A stretch of DNA of 9,822 bases from an uncultured Lachnospiraceae bacterium (GCA_910576895.1 CAJTJZ010000065.1:6270-16091), one strand, 5' to 3'. Positions 1 through 6,476 are shown, counted from the first letter of the stretch. Notes: generated by a model not told the origin, from the letters alone. Made by a program: numbers and translations.

Positions 1-640
1 TTTGGTATAGAGTTTTTACATAAATATAACCATTCTTAGAAAAATTATCTTCAAAACTTCCTGCTCCTCCAACAGCCTTCCATCTATCTACAGGAGTTCC
101 ATCTTTTGTTTCTGTAGTCATATTAATATTTAAATAACATCTTGGTGATGTTGTATGACCATTGTTCCCATCTGAAGTATATAGAATCTTTTCCATAGAA
201 TCTTCATAATAACTTACGCAACGACTAGAAAGGTTTGGATATTTTTTTACTATGTAAGTATCAATCTCTTTACATAAATCCACCATCTTTTTTTGCTCTG
301 TATCTACAATCATTCGATTAATTGGAACGGTTTCCTTTGTAGTTGCCTTCATTGGCTCTTTTTTTCTTTTCGTATGCTCGCTCATAAAAAATGCATTTCT
401 TGTTGCTGCCTGTAAAACAGCTTTCACTTTTTCTTCTGAATATTCTGCTGATGATGACAGGCCATAAACACCATTTTTATATGCTCTGGCACATACTCCT
501 GATACTTCAGAACGGCTATTGCCTGTCATATTTCCCTGTACAAGACAAACATTACGATAACGATTTTCTTGTGCTCGAAGTTCTGTATGAACCCCTGTTT
601 CAAAATATTGTTCTTTTCCTTTTAATAAATCTTCTAACAT
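1..640 (-). CDS. TldD/PmbA-family metallopeptidase-like protein, N-terminal part (runs off left edge)
   Basis: The frame opens with ATG at 638-640 and stays open to base 1, giving 213 residues without a stop. The start is backed by a GGGGG-type ribosome binding site about 8 bases upstream. The protein begins MLEDLLKGKEQ and shows the N-terminal pattern of the TldD/PmbA family: a segment with many charged residues, an internal VCLVQGNMTGNS stretch, then GVCARAYKNGVYGLSSS (about residues 48-64) and a helix rich in A/K before NAFF. The family contains zinc-type proteases that act in the cytoplasm; known members process microcin B17 or degrade CcdA. The HExxxH metal site lies in the C-terminal half, which is outside the window, so whether this copy is catalytic cannot be judged. 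It is transcribed in the same direction as groESL but is separated from it by a terminator and has its own promoter candidates. Family assignment is fairly sure; substrate is unknown. Confidence 0.75.
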   Translation of the reverse strand, partial: MLEDLLKGKEQYFETGVHTELRAQENRYRNVCLVQGNMTGNSRSEVSGVCARAYKNGVYGLSSSAEYSEEKVKAVLQAATRNAFFMSEHTKRKKEPMKATTKETVPINRMIVDTEQKKMVDLCKEIDTYIVKKYPNLSSRCVSYYEDSMEKILYTSDGNNGHTTSPRCYLNINMTTETKDGTPVDRWKAVGGAGSFEDNFSKNGYIYVKTLYQ

Positions 641-687
641 AAAATACCCCCTATCTTCTTATTTCCAATAATTAAATTTATTTAAAA

Positions 688-716
688 ATCATATCATAAA
701 CTAAGCTATAAAACAA
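688..716 (-). promoter_or_regulatory. Proximal promoter candidate for the TldD-family gene
   Basis: On the minus strand TTGTTT (711-716) and TATGAT (688-693) are separated by 17 bases. The -10 box matches the consensus at 5 of 6 positions, but the -35 at only 3 of 6. It would give a leader of about 40 bases ahead of the ATG at 640. The -35 lies inside the short reading frame 701-802, which weakens the case for that frame being a working gene. Confidence 0.4.
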
Positions 717-802
717 GCAATGTTTTCCAGAGCTTTATATTCTCGTTCCTTTGTCATTTTCTTTGCAATTTCTTCTTTCAAAGGCTCTCATTTACAAGTA
801 TA
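701..802 (-). pseudogene. Short 33-codon reading frame with ATA in the start position; possible decayed or non-standard small gene
   Basis: On the minus strand the codons from 802 to the TAG at 701-703 read xLVNESLLKEEIAKKMTKE and continue to end in ALENIACFIA. The composition (Lys/Glu-rich helix, then a small hydrophobic end) looks protein-like. An AAAGAGG ribosome binding site (812-818) sits 9 bases ahead of codon ATA at 800-802, exactly where an ATG would be expected, and a strong promoter candidate (842-870) precedes it. The only nearby ATG (807-809) is in another frame, hits a stop after six codons and is just 2 bases from the ribosome binding site. I infer either a start codon lost by a G-to-A change, a rare ATA start, or chance. 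I recognise no family. Downstream is the TldD-family gene. Confidence 0.25.
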
Positions 803-841
803 TATCATTTCCTCTTTTTTTCACACTACTGGAATAGTTTC

Positions 842-870
842 ATAGTATCAGCTTTTTATTTCTTTGTCAA
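842..870 (-). promoter_or_regulatory. Strong sigma-A-type promoter candidate downstream of groEL
   Basis: The minus strand carries a perfect TTGACA (865-870), a 17-base spacer and TACTAT (842-847). It lies just past the groEL terminator, so it starts a new transcript toward the 701-802 frame and the TldD-family gene. If it is the main promoter for the latter, the leader is about 195 bases long. A short inverted pair ACTA/TAGT around the predicted start could be an operator, but this is weak. Confidence 0.5.
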
Positions 871-885
871 TCATTTTAAACAAAA

Positions 886-925
886 AAATAAAAAAGTGCT
901 AAAAACGATCAGCACTTTTTTATTT
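886..925 (-). terminator. Intrinsic terminator of the groES-groEL operon, probably bidirectional
   Basis: Bases 886-900 and 911-925 form a perfect 15-bp stem (core AAGTGCT/AGCACTT) with a 10-base loop. On the minus strand it is followed by a T-rich run, as expected for Rho-independent termination about 75 bases after the groEL stop. A-rich and T-rich arms make it symmetric, so it may also work on the plus strand. Confidence 0.85.
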
Positions 926-1001
926 ATACTTACGAACAAAAAACGTTCCATTTTCATTCATAAATCTGTATTATATTTTATTTTGTTAAATTATCTATAA
1001 A

Positions 1002-2627
1002 TTACATCATACCGCCCATTCCCGGACCGCCTGCTGGCATTGCTGGAGTATCTTCTTTAATATTTGCTACAACGGATTCTGTTGTAAGTAAAGTAGAAGC
1101 TACACTTGTAGCATTTTGCAAAGCACTTCTTGTTACTTTGGCAGGATCAAGGATGCCAGCAGATACCATATCTACATATTCCTCTTTCAAAACATCAAAG
1201 CCTGTTCCTATTTCAGCTTCACGAACTTTACTAATAATAACAGAACCTTCTAATCCAGCGTTTTCAGAAATAATATAGAGTGGAGATTCCAATGCCTTTA
1301 AAATAATAGAAGCACCTGTTTTCTCATCTCCTTCCAAACCAGCAACAGTATCAGCAACTTTCTTAGCAGCATGAATATAAGCAGAACCACCACCAGAAAT
1401 AATTCCTTCTTCTACGGCTGCTCTTGTTGCTGCTAAAGCATCTTCCATACGAAGTTTTGCTTCTTTCATTTCTGTTTCTGTAGCAGCACCTACACGAATC
1501 ACAGCAACACCACCAGAAAGCTTTGCAAGTCTTTCTTGGAGTTTTTCTCTATCAAAATCAGAAGTTGTTTCTTCAATTTGTGCTTTAATCTGTGCAATTC
1601 TCTTATCAATTTCTTCTTTTTCACCATCACCATCAACAATAACAGTATTTTCTTTTTGAACCTTTACAGATTTTGCACGTCCACATTGCTCTAAAGTTAC
1701 TTCTTTTAAATCAAGACCAACTTCTTCAGAAATTACTTGACCACCTGTTAAAATAGCAATATCTTGAAGCATTTCTTTTCTTCTATCACCATAACCCGGA
1801 GCTTTTACAGCAACAACATTAAATGTTCCACGAAGTTTATTTAATACAAGTGTTGTTAATGCCTCTCCTTCTACATCTTCTGCAATAATTAAAAGCTTTG
1901 CACTTGATTGTACTACCTGCTCCAATACTGGAAGAATTTCCTGAATATTAGAAATCTTCTTATCTGTAATCAAAACATAAGGATTTTCAAGATTTGCTTC
2001 CATCTTATCCATATCAGTACACATATAAGCAGATACATAACCTCTGTCAAACTGCATACCTTCTACTAAATCAAGCTCTGTCATCATTGTTTTTGACTCT
2101 TCAATGGTAATAACGCCATCATTGGAAACTTTTTCCATAGCATCTGCTACCATTTCACCAACACTTTCATCACCAGCAGAAATTGCTGCAACTCTTGCAA
2201 TCTGATCTTTTCCTGTAATCTTAGAACTCATTCCCTGAATAGCTTCTACTGCAACATCAGTAGCTTTTTTCATACCTTTTCTTAAAATAATTGGATTTGC
2301 ACCTGCTGCCAAATTCTTAATACCTTCATGAATCATAGCCTGAGCTAATACAGTCGCTGTTGTTGTACCATCACCTGCTACATCATTTGTCTTTGTAGCA
2401 ACTTCTTTTACAAGTTGTGCACCCATATTTTCAAAAGCATCTTCTAATTCAATTTCTTTTGCAATCGTAACACCGTCATTTGTAATCAATGGTGCACCAA
2501 AAGATTTATCAAGAACTACATTTCTTCCTTTTGGTCCTAATGTTACCTTTACTGTATCTGCTAATTTATTTACACCAGCTTCTAATGCTTTTCTTGCTTC
2601 TGCACCATATTTAATTTCCTTTGCCAT
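1002..2627 (-). CDS. groEL: Chaperonin GroEL (Hsp60), 60-kDa subunit
   Basis: GroEL forms the double-ring ATP-driven folding chamber in the cytoplasm, capped by GroES. The 541-residue protein starts MAKEIKYGAEARKALEAGV. I chose the ATG at 2625-2627 because an AGGAGG (2637-2642) lies 9 bases upstream; a frame extension to 2648 adds residues absent from the family. Visible signatures are LGPKGRN (30-36), the nucleotide-binding GDGTTT (85-90, with Asp86), the intermediate-domain RMEDALAATRAAVEEG with the ATPase Asp at about 396, the GIISGGGSA block, and the flexible Gly/Met tail ending GGPGMGGMM. Length matches the usual 540-550. It lies 71 bases downstream of groES and should be co-transcribed from the CIRCE-controlled promoter. 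Nothing is missing or unusual. Confidence 0.99.
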   Translation of the reverse strand: MAKEIKYGAEARKALEAGVNKLADTVKVTLGPKGRNVVLDKSFGAPLITNDGVTIAKEIELEDAFENMGAQLVKEVATKTNDVAGDGTTTATVLAQAMIHEGIKNLAAGANPIILRKGMKKATDVAVEAIQGMSSKITGKDQIARVAAISAGDESVGEMVADAMEKVSNDGVITIEESKTMMTELDLVEGMQFDRGYVSAYMCTDMDKMEANLENPYVLITDKKISNIQEILPVLEQVVQSSAKLLIIAEDVEGEALTTLVLNKLRGTFNVVAVKAPGYGDRRKEMLQDIAILTGGQVISEEVGLDLKEVTLEQCGRAKSVKVQKENTVIVDGDGEKEEIDKRIAQIKAQIEETTSDFDREKLQERLAKLSGGVAVIRVGAATETEMKEAKLRMEDALAATRAAVEEGIISGGGSAYIHAAKKVADTVAGLEGDEKTGASIILKALESPLYIISENAGLEGSVIISKVREAEIGTGFDVLKEEYVDMVSAGILDPAKVTRSALQNATSVASTLLTTESVVANIKEDTPAMPAGGPGMGGMM

Positions 2628-2698
2628 GTCAAATATCCTCCTGTTCATTCATTCATAATAAAATATAATATACTAAATATTGATAATTATTTTCTTTC

Positions 2699-2983
2699 CT
2701 ATTCTACAATTGCTAAAATATCACTCTGCTTTACAATAATATATTCCTCGTCATCTAATTTTACATTTGTACCAGAATATTTAGAATAAATCACCTTATC
2801 TCCTGCTTTTACCTGCATTGTTACTTCTTTTCCATCAACAACACCGCCCGGACCTACTGCAATTACTTCTGCTTCCTGTGGCTTTTCCTGAGCTTGTCCC
2901 GGTAATACAATTCCTGATTTTGTTGTTTCCTCTGCTTCTAATTGTTTTAATACAACTCTGTCACCTAATGGTTTTAAACTCAT
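2699..2983 (-). CDS. groES: Co-chaperonin GroES (Hsp10)
   Basis: GroES is the heptameric lid that binds the GroEL ring and closes the folding chamber. The 94-residue protein starts MSLKPLGDRVVLKQ and contains the mobile-loop region ETTKSGIVLPGQAQEKPQ (about 19-36) with the IVL contact motif, then the AEVIAVGPGG and GDKVIYSKYSGT strands, ending in SDILAIVE. Length is typical. The ATG at 2981-2983 is preferred over a frame extension to 3052 because AGGAGG (2992-2997) sits 8 bases upstream and the extension is not family-like. It is the first gene of the groES-groEL operon. Confidence 0.98.
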   Translation of the reverse strand: MSLKPLGDRVVLKQLEAEETTKSGIVLPGQAQEKPQEAEVIAVGPGGVVDGKEVTMQVKAGDKVIYSKYSGTNVKLDDEEYIIVKQSDILAIVE

Positions 2984-3045
2984 GATAATATCCTCCTTAT
3001 GATTATGTAATATAGAATACATCTGTATACTGCTTGTTTGTTTTA

Positions 3046-3072
3046 TTAGCACTCGCTTTTATTGAGTGCTAA
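3046..3072 (-). promoter_or_regulatory. CIRCE operator (HrcA binding site)
   Basis: A perfect inverted repeat TTAGCACTC-N9-GAGTGCTAA occupies 3046-3054 and 3064-3072, the canonical CIRCE element. It lies about 60 bases upstream of the groES start, within the untranslated leader. By established knowledge CIRCE is bound by the HrcA repressor and gives heat-inducible groESL expression; hrcA is not in the window. Confidence 0.97.
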
Positions 3073-3084
3073 CTGCTAGAACCT

Positions 3085-3113
3085 ATATTAATTATTTTAT
3101 GTACTAAAAGCAA
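3085..3113 (-). promoter_or_regulatory. Weak sigma-A-type promoter candidate for groES-groEL
   Basis: Minus-strand TTGCTT (3108-3113) and TAATAT (3085-3090) are spaced by 17 bases. Each matches the consensus at only about half its positions, but the predicted start near 3078 puts CIRCE immediately downstream, the usual arrangement in Firmicutes groE operons. Confidence 0.4.
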
Positions 3114-3263
3114 ATTGTATTCTTGCCAAAATTAAGTAATATATAAAGATAATCTCTTATTTTCTCTTAAATACTCACTTTTTTTAACTTTTTCTATTTT
3201 CTTCCTTATTTTTTCTTTTGATAGCCTATCCTAATATCTTCATTTCTATATTATTATGTATCT

Positions 3264-3476
3264 TTAGTACACCTTTTCTATTTCCTCGCTTCCTATTCCA
3301 TACCGTTCTTTAAAATCTTCTAAATCTTTTTCATTTCTAATTAACATAATATCCTCAAATTTTCCTGTATGGATATTTTTAAATCCAGCCACCTGTTCTC
3401 CTGTACAAATACTGCACTTTAATACAGGTTTTTGATTTTCCTTATCATACGATTTTGATATTTTCCTTTTAAACAA
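3264..3476 (-). CDS. Small conserved-looking protein of unknown function (70 aa, TTG start)
   Basis: The 70-residue product reads from a TTG at 3474-3476 and contains a CSIC pair (Cys21, Cys24) in the block KPVLKCSICTGEQVAGFKN, then HTGKFEDIMLIRNEKDLEDF and a Glu-rich end. The first ATG in frame is only at about residue 44, after the conserved-looking block, so TTG is preferred; GAAGGTGA lies just upstream as a ribosome binding site. I recall similar short proteins in Lachnospiraceae, sometimes labelled 'aspartate dehydrogenase', but at 70 residues with no Rossmann motif that name would be unjustified. No signal peptide or membrane segment is visible. One CxxC pair could bind metal only with a partner or by dimerising. 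It lies about 190 bases upstream of the CIRCE operator in the same direction; no terminator is evident between them. Confidence 0.7.
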   Translation of the reverse strand: MFKRKISKSYDKENQKPVLKCSICTGEQVAGFKNIHTGKFEDIMLIRNEKDLEDFKERYGIGSEEIEKVY

Positions 3477-3480
3477 GCTC

Positions 3481-3510
3481 TCACCTTCTTTTCCTACTAT
3501 AAAAATCCAT
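3481..3510 (-). other. Nine-codon upstream reading frame (possible leader peptide)
   Basis: Minus-strand ATG at 3508-3510 opens MDFYSRKRR and stops with TGA at 3481-3483. An AAGGA (3518-3522) lies 7 bases ahead of its ATG. Its stop overlaps the GGTGA ribosome binding site of the TTG-started small gene. The layout would suit translational coupling to that weak start, but a 9-codon frame can arise by chance. Confidence 0.25.
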
Positions 3511-3568
3511 TACTATTTCCTTTTGTTTAATAATTATTTAAACTATATTGATAAAAATAAAAAAATCT

Positions 3569-3597
3569 TTCAAAACCTGCTTTCAATATGATATAGT
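3569..3597 (+). promoter_or_regulatory. Promoter candidate of small RNA unit A
   Basis: Plus-strand TTCAAA (3569-3574), 17-base spacer, TATAGT (3592-3597). The same spacing and the ATATGATATA string around the -10 recur at the second unit (6315-6343), which supports both. Confidence 0.5.
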
Positions 3598-3602
3598 AAA
3601 AG

Positions 3603-3708
3603 CAGAAATGGGAAGCCAGAAGCGGCTACCCTCATAGTTTAAGCTAAATTTTTCATTCAGCCGTCACTACTCGCAATAGTGACGGCTAACAGGAATGGTT
3701 TTTCTATG
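3603..3708 (+). ncRNA. Putative structured small RNA, copy A
   Basis: No protein gene lies in this spacer on either strand. The plus strand holds, in order, the block CAGAAATGGGAAGC (3603-3616), a small hairpin AGCC/GGCT (3614-3617 with 3624-3627) ending in ACC, the strand CATAG (3633-3637), a strong 11-bp hairpin AGCCGTCACTA/TAGTGACGGCT (3659-3669 with 3677-3687, loop CTCGCAA), then TGGTTTTTCTATG (3696-3708), whose CTATG can pair with CATAG. CATTC/GAATG extends the main stem below a bulge. The predicted transcript is about 100 bases, from near 3604 to the T run. The same order of elements recurs in copy B, 2.7 kb away. It is opposite in sense to the surrounding genes. Structured RNA is well supported; function and family are unknown to me. 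Confidence 0.55.
3659..3703 (+). terminator. Terminator hairpin of small RNA unit A
   Basis: The perfect 11-bp stem 3659-3687 is followed, after a short bulged lower stem, by TTTTT at 3699-3703 on the plus strand. The minus-strand side of the hairpin is followed by GAATGAAAAATTT rather than a T run, so the main direction is plus. Confidence 0.55.
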
Positions 3709-3755
3709 TATGGCTACTTACAAAATGTAAAAATAAAGGCTTTATATCATATAGA

Positions 3756-3800
3756 GATCTAATGGCTATACCATAATTAGATCCATTTTAACTAGATCTA
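3756..3800. repeat. GATCTA/TAGATC inverted repeats after the lipoprotein gene
   Basis: GATCTA-ATGG (3756-3765) pairs with CCAT and TAGATC (3771-3774, 3778-3783) around loop CTATA with a 3-base bulge; a further palindrome TAGATCTA lies at 3793-3800. On the minus strand this is directly after the lipoprotein stop and could stabilise the 3' end or act as a weak terminator, but no T run follows closely. Confidence 0.4.
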
Positions 3801-3805
3801 TCTAT

Positions 3806-6121
3806 TTATGAATTTTCACTAATATAAATTCCAACTCTATTTTGAATAATCTCTGCCGCTTCTTTTGCTGATTTATCTCCTGCATAATATGCTTTTACTT
3901 CTTCATTTACAATCTCAAAAATGTCTTTTACTACTATATCATAAGAAACGCTAAAACCAGCACGATCAATAAGAGAAGTTACAATTTCTGCATCTTTTTT
4001 GCTAATTGGTCCAATCTTTACAGAATAATCATCATATTCATAAGAAACTTGCAATGGCTCTACTCTTGTACCATCTTCATCGGTATAAGCTTTTGTTGCC
4101 TGTGCATATTCTAATTTCTTTTCTAATGCATCTTTTCTTGTTGGAATCCCATAATAAGACTCTGAATTTTTTTGATATTCATAAGTAAGAAGTTCACGAA
4201 TGAAGCTCCATGCACCTTCTTTTTCCTTACATTGCTCTGAAATTGCTAAGGCACTATTATAAAAATAAACAGAAAGTTCATTACTTTTTTCTTTTAATGG
4301 ATATCCTAAAACGGTATATCCTTTTTGCTTTTTATATAAACTTGCATACATTCCAATATCTTCTACAGAAGATATATTAAAATCATTAAATAATAGTTTT
4401 CCTTTATTTACTAAGGTTGGCATATCTTCTCCACTTTTTTCTATGGTATCTTTTTCATCTGGAAAATAGCTGGAAAATTCAATTAATTTTATAAAATCAT
4501 CGGAGTTAAAATTGACTTTATTGTTAGAGTAATCAATATAATCTTTCATTTGATAAAAAATTACATTCTGCATAAACCACTGTCTTGTCATATTCTCCAT
4601 AAAAACAGAACCCTCTGGCATTTCTTGATATTTTTTTATCATATCGTCAATATTCCATACATCTTCACTGCCATACATCTTTTTTCCTGCCACCAATCCT
4701 TGTAGGGAAAAAGACGATGCCATATAATAAAGTTTTCCGTCTGTTTCCAATATTTTTAAAATCGAAGGGAAAAAATCTTCTTTCTTAATTTCTTTATCCT
4801 TTTCCATAAATGGATATAAATCTGTAAACATTCCTTTTTTTATCATTTGATCTTTAGAAATACCAATTCCTACATCTAAAATATCTGGCATCATTCCTGA
4901 ACTAATATCCATTTTTAATTTTTCTGCACTATCCTCATAAGCTCCATAACTTTTTATATTAATTCTATACTCTTTATTTGTTTTATTAAAAGAAAGAATT
5001 TGATCTTTTAAACTATGATCAAGATCGGCACAAGCAAAAGTAAGTATTTTCTTTTCCTTTACATCAAGAGAATTTACTTTTTTCATTGTAATAAACTCTG
5101 TAACATCTCCTCCCTTATTATTATCATAAGAAGAATCTATTACAAAGAAATTTCCATCTTCTAAAGAAAAACAATCTTTTACATTCTCTCCATTTACATC
5201 GCTATTAATCCAGTTAAGCTCCTCGTTTACTTCTCCAGAAGATAAATCTATAATATAAAGATTATTTCCATCATTAATTGCAAGCTTATTATCATTTAAT
5301 GCATTTACTGCACGTAAATTATAAATTTCATATTCTCCTAATGGCATAACAGTCCCTGTTTTTCCTGTTTCTAAATCAAATTCCCGAAATCCATAATCCT
5401 CTCCAACATTTCCATAGATATAAGCTTTTCTTTCTGTAGACATGACAAGACATTGAACATAGTTCATATCTTTTATTTCATAAACTTTTTCTTCTTTTCC
5501 GTTTTTATTAAAACAATAGATATTTTGCTCCCCTGCAATGTAAATCTTATCCTCTGCAAAAATAGTGTTGCCTGTATTTGGATAAAAAAAACGTTCTGCT
5601 GATTTTGATTTTTCTCTTTTTAATTCTATGGTATCTATCAATTTTCCCTTTTCATTGAACTTATGTACATAATAGGCTTCTTTTCCCTCTCCTGTTTTCT
5701 CATTAAAATCATATCCTTCTGTAATTAAATGAAATTTTCCCGCAGTATCTAATCCCTGTACCATAATATATTCATTTTCTTTTAATCCCTTTAGTTTTGT
5801 CTTTTTTAAGTCACTTCCATCCATTCCACAATGAGCAAAATAAATAGATTGACTGCTATTTTCTTGCTTTTTTTCATCCATTTCCCATTTACTGCCAAAC
5901 ATATAAAGCTCTTTATCTTTCATACAAATATTAGAAATAGAATTAAATTCATTAGAAAAACTTTGAAACGATGGCTGATAAACATATTCACTTTGTTGTT
6001 TATTTTCTACTTGATCGTTCCCCTCCTTTTTATCAGAACATGCAGTCAATGTCATTGCAAATACAATCATAATAATTGTTACTTTTACATAGTTCCATAT
6101 TTTTTTTAATTTTTTTCTCAA
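3806..6121 (-). CDS. Lipoprotein with propeller-like N-terminal region and family-1 extracellular solute-binding domain
   Basis: The 771-residue product has a lipoprotein signal: basic start MRKKLKKIWNYVK, hydrophobic stretch TIIMIVFAMT, lipobox LTAC with Cys28, then a polar Lys/Glu-rich linker. It should be anchored to the outer face of the membrane. Residues about 50-350 are a series of short beta-strand units (such as KIYIAGEQNIYCFNKNGK and NNLYIIDLSSGEV) resembling a beta-propeller. Residues about 354-735 resemble ABC sugar-binding proteins: KKILTFACADLDHSLKDQI, PDILDVG, TDGKLYYMASSFSLQGLV, and a C-terminal helical part. The start is TTG at 6119-6121, chosen because AGGAGG (6130-6135) is 8 bases upstream. 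No permease or ATPase gene is adjacent, so it may sense ligands or serve transporters encoded elsewhere; the ligand is unknown. Both flanking spacers carry related small RNA units on the opposite strand. Confidence 0.85.
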   Translation of the reverse strand: MRKKLKKIWNYVKVTIIMIVFAMTLTACSDKKEGNDQVENKQQSEYVYQPSFQSFSNEFNSISNICMKDKELYMFGSKWEMDEKKQENSSQSIYFAHCGMDGSDLKKTKLKGLKENEYIMVQGLDTAGKFHLITEGYDFNEKTGEGKEAYYVHKFNEKGKLIDTIELKREKSKSAERFFYPNTGNTIFAEDKIYIAGEQNIYCFNKNGKEEKVYEIKDMNYVQCLVMSTERKAYIYGNVGEDYGFREFDLETGKTGTVMPLGEYEIYNLRAVNALNDNKLAINDGNNLYIIDLSSGEVNEELNWINSDVNGENVKDCFSLEDGNFFVIDSSYDNNKGGDVTEFITMKKVNSLDVKEKKILTFACADLDHSLKDQILSFNKTNKEYRINIKSYGAYEDSAEKLKMDISSGMMPDILDVGIGISKDQMIKKGMFTDLYPFMEKDKEIKKEDFFPSILKILETDGKLYYMASSFSLQGLVAGKKMYGSEDVWNIDDMIKKYQEMPEGSVFMENMTRQWFMQNVIFYQMKDYIDYSNNKVNFNSDDFIKLIEFSSYFPDEKDTIEKSGEDMPTLVNKGKLLFNDFNISSVEDIGMYASLYKKQKGYTVLGYPLKEKSNELSVYFYNSALAISEQCKEKEGAWSFIRELLTYEYQKNSESYYGIPTRKDALEKKLEYAQATKAYTDEDGTRVEPLQVSYEYDDYSVKIGPISKKDAEIVTSLIDRAGFSVSYDIVVKDIFEIVNEEVKAYYAGDKSAKEAAEIIQNRVGIYISENS

Positions 6122-6163
6122 AGCTATCTCCTCCTTTTAAGTCATTCCCTTTTTTCTTATGGC

Positions 6164-6192
6164 ATTATATACCAATTTCTTTTAAAAGTCTT
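6164..6192 (-). promoter_or_regulatory. Promoter candidate of the lipoprotein gene
   Basis: A perfect -10 TATAAT (6164-6169) lies on the minus strand about 45 bases upstream of the TTG start, overlapping an extended-type TGGTATATA. The hexamer at -35 spacing (6187-6192, AAGACT) is poor, so either the extended -10 compensates or an activator is needed. Confidence 0.4.
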
Positions 6193-6314
6193 TAAAAAAT
6201 TCTTAATATTTTATGACAGTTTCTTACAAAAATAGATTATATATAATTAACATTAGAAAAAATGGAAGAACTTTGTCGAGAATAGTAAATATAAAATAAA
6301 AATTTCAAAAAGCC

Positions 6315-6343
6315 TTGAAAAATAATTTTAGATATGATATATA
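6315..6343 (+). promoter_or_regulatory. Promoter candidate of small RNA unit B
   Basis: Plus-strand TTGAAA (6315-6320), 17-base spacer, TATATA (6338-6343), with ATATGATATA across the -10 as in unit A. The -35 matches the consensus at 5 of 6 positions. Confidence 0.55.
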
Positions 6344-6445
6344 CAGAAAAAGGAAGCAACTGCCCACAAAGTGGTTGACCTAATTATGAGAGGCATAGAA
6401 AACTACCCCTTGCTGGTCAAAGTTTCGGGGTGGTTTTTCTATGCC
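6344..6445 (+). ncRNA. Putative structured small RNA, copy B, with pseudoknot
   Basis: The plus strand carries CAGAAAAAGGAAGC (6344-6357), a small hairpin CCAC-AAA-GTGG (6364-6374) followed at once by TTGACC (6375-6380), then a long hairpin GGCATAGAAAACTACCCC (6392-6409) with 6427-6445, near-perfect apart from one extra base and a G-T pair. The 17-base loop holds GGTCAA (6415-6420), the exact complement of TTGACC, giving a 6-bp pseudoknot. The 3' block TGGTTTTTCTATG is identical to that of copy A. The predicted RNA is about 90 bases and ends in the T run at 6434-6438. It points toward the 3' end of the flavoprotein gene, with which it converges. I considered named clostridial RNA motifs but could not match one from memory. 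Confidence 0.6.
6403..6439. terminator. Bidirectional intrinsic terminator between small RNA B and the carB-flavoprotein operon
   Basis: CTACCCC (6403-6409) pairs with GGGGTGG (6427-6433) and is followed on the plus strand by TTTTTCT. On the minus strand the same stem is followed by a run of four T, 68 bases after the flavoprotein stop, so it can end both convergent transcripts. Confidence 0.65.
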
Positions 6446-6476
6446 CTAAAACATTACTTTAAGTTCGTAAAAAAAC

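Noticed and set aside
391..642. Plus-strand 83-codon frame opposite the TldD-family gene
   Set aside because: It lies antisense to a clear family protein, has low-complexity Leu/Phe/His content and no supporting ribosome binding site.
807..809. ATG as the start of the short frame upstream of the TldD gene
   Set aside because: It is in a different frame, stops after six codons, and is only 2 bases from the ribosome binding site.
886..925. Resemblance of the groEL terminator stem to CIRCE half-sites (AGTGCTAA, CAGCACTT)
   Set aside because: The halves are in inside-out order and the loop is wrong for HrcA binding; a terminator explains the structure.
3073..3263. Spacer between the small CxxC gene and CIRCE examined for a terminator or RNA gene
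   Set aside because: It is pyrimidine-rich with no convincing hairpin; only the weak groES promoter candidate is supported.
5831..6109. Plus-strand hydrophobic 92-codon frame
   Set aside because: It is the antisense shadow of the lipoprotein signal and linker region; the Phe/Ile-rich look comes from reading AT-rich Lys/Asn codons backwards.
6236..6247. Palindrome ATTATATATAAT as an operator or plus/minus promoter
   Set aside because: No -35 box lies at proper spacing on either strand and such AT palindromes are common in this AT-rich spacer.
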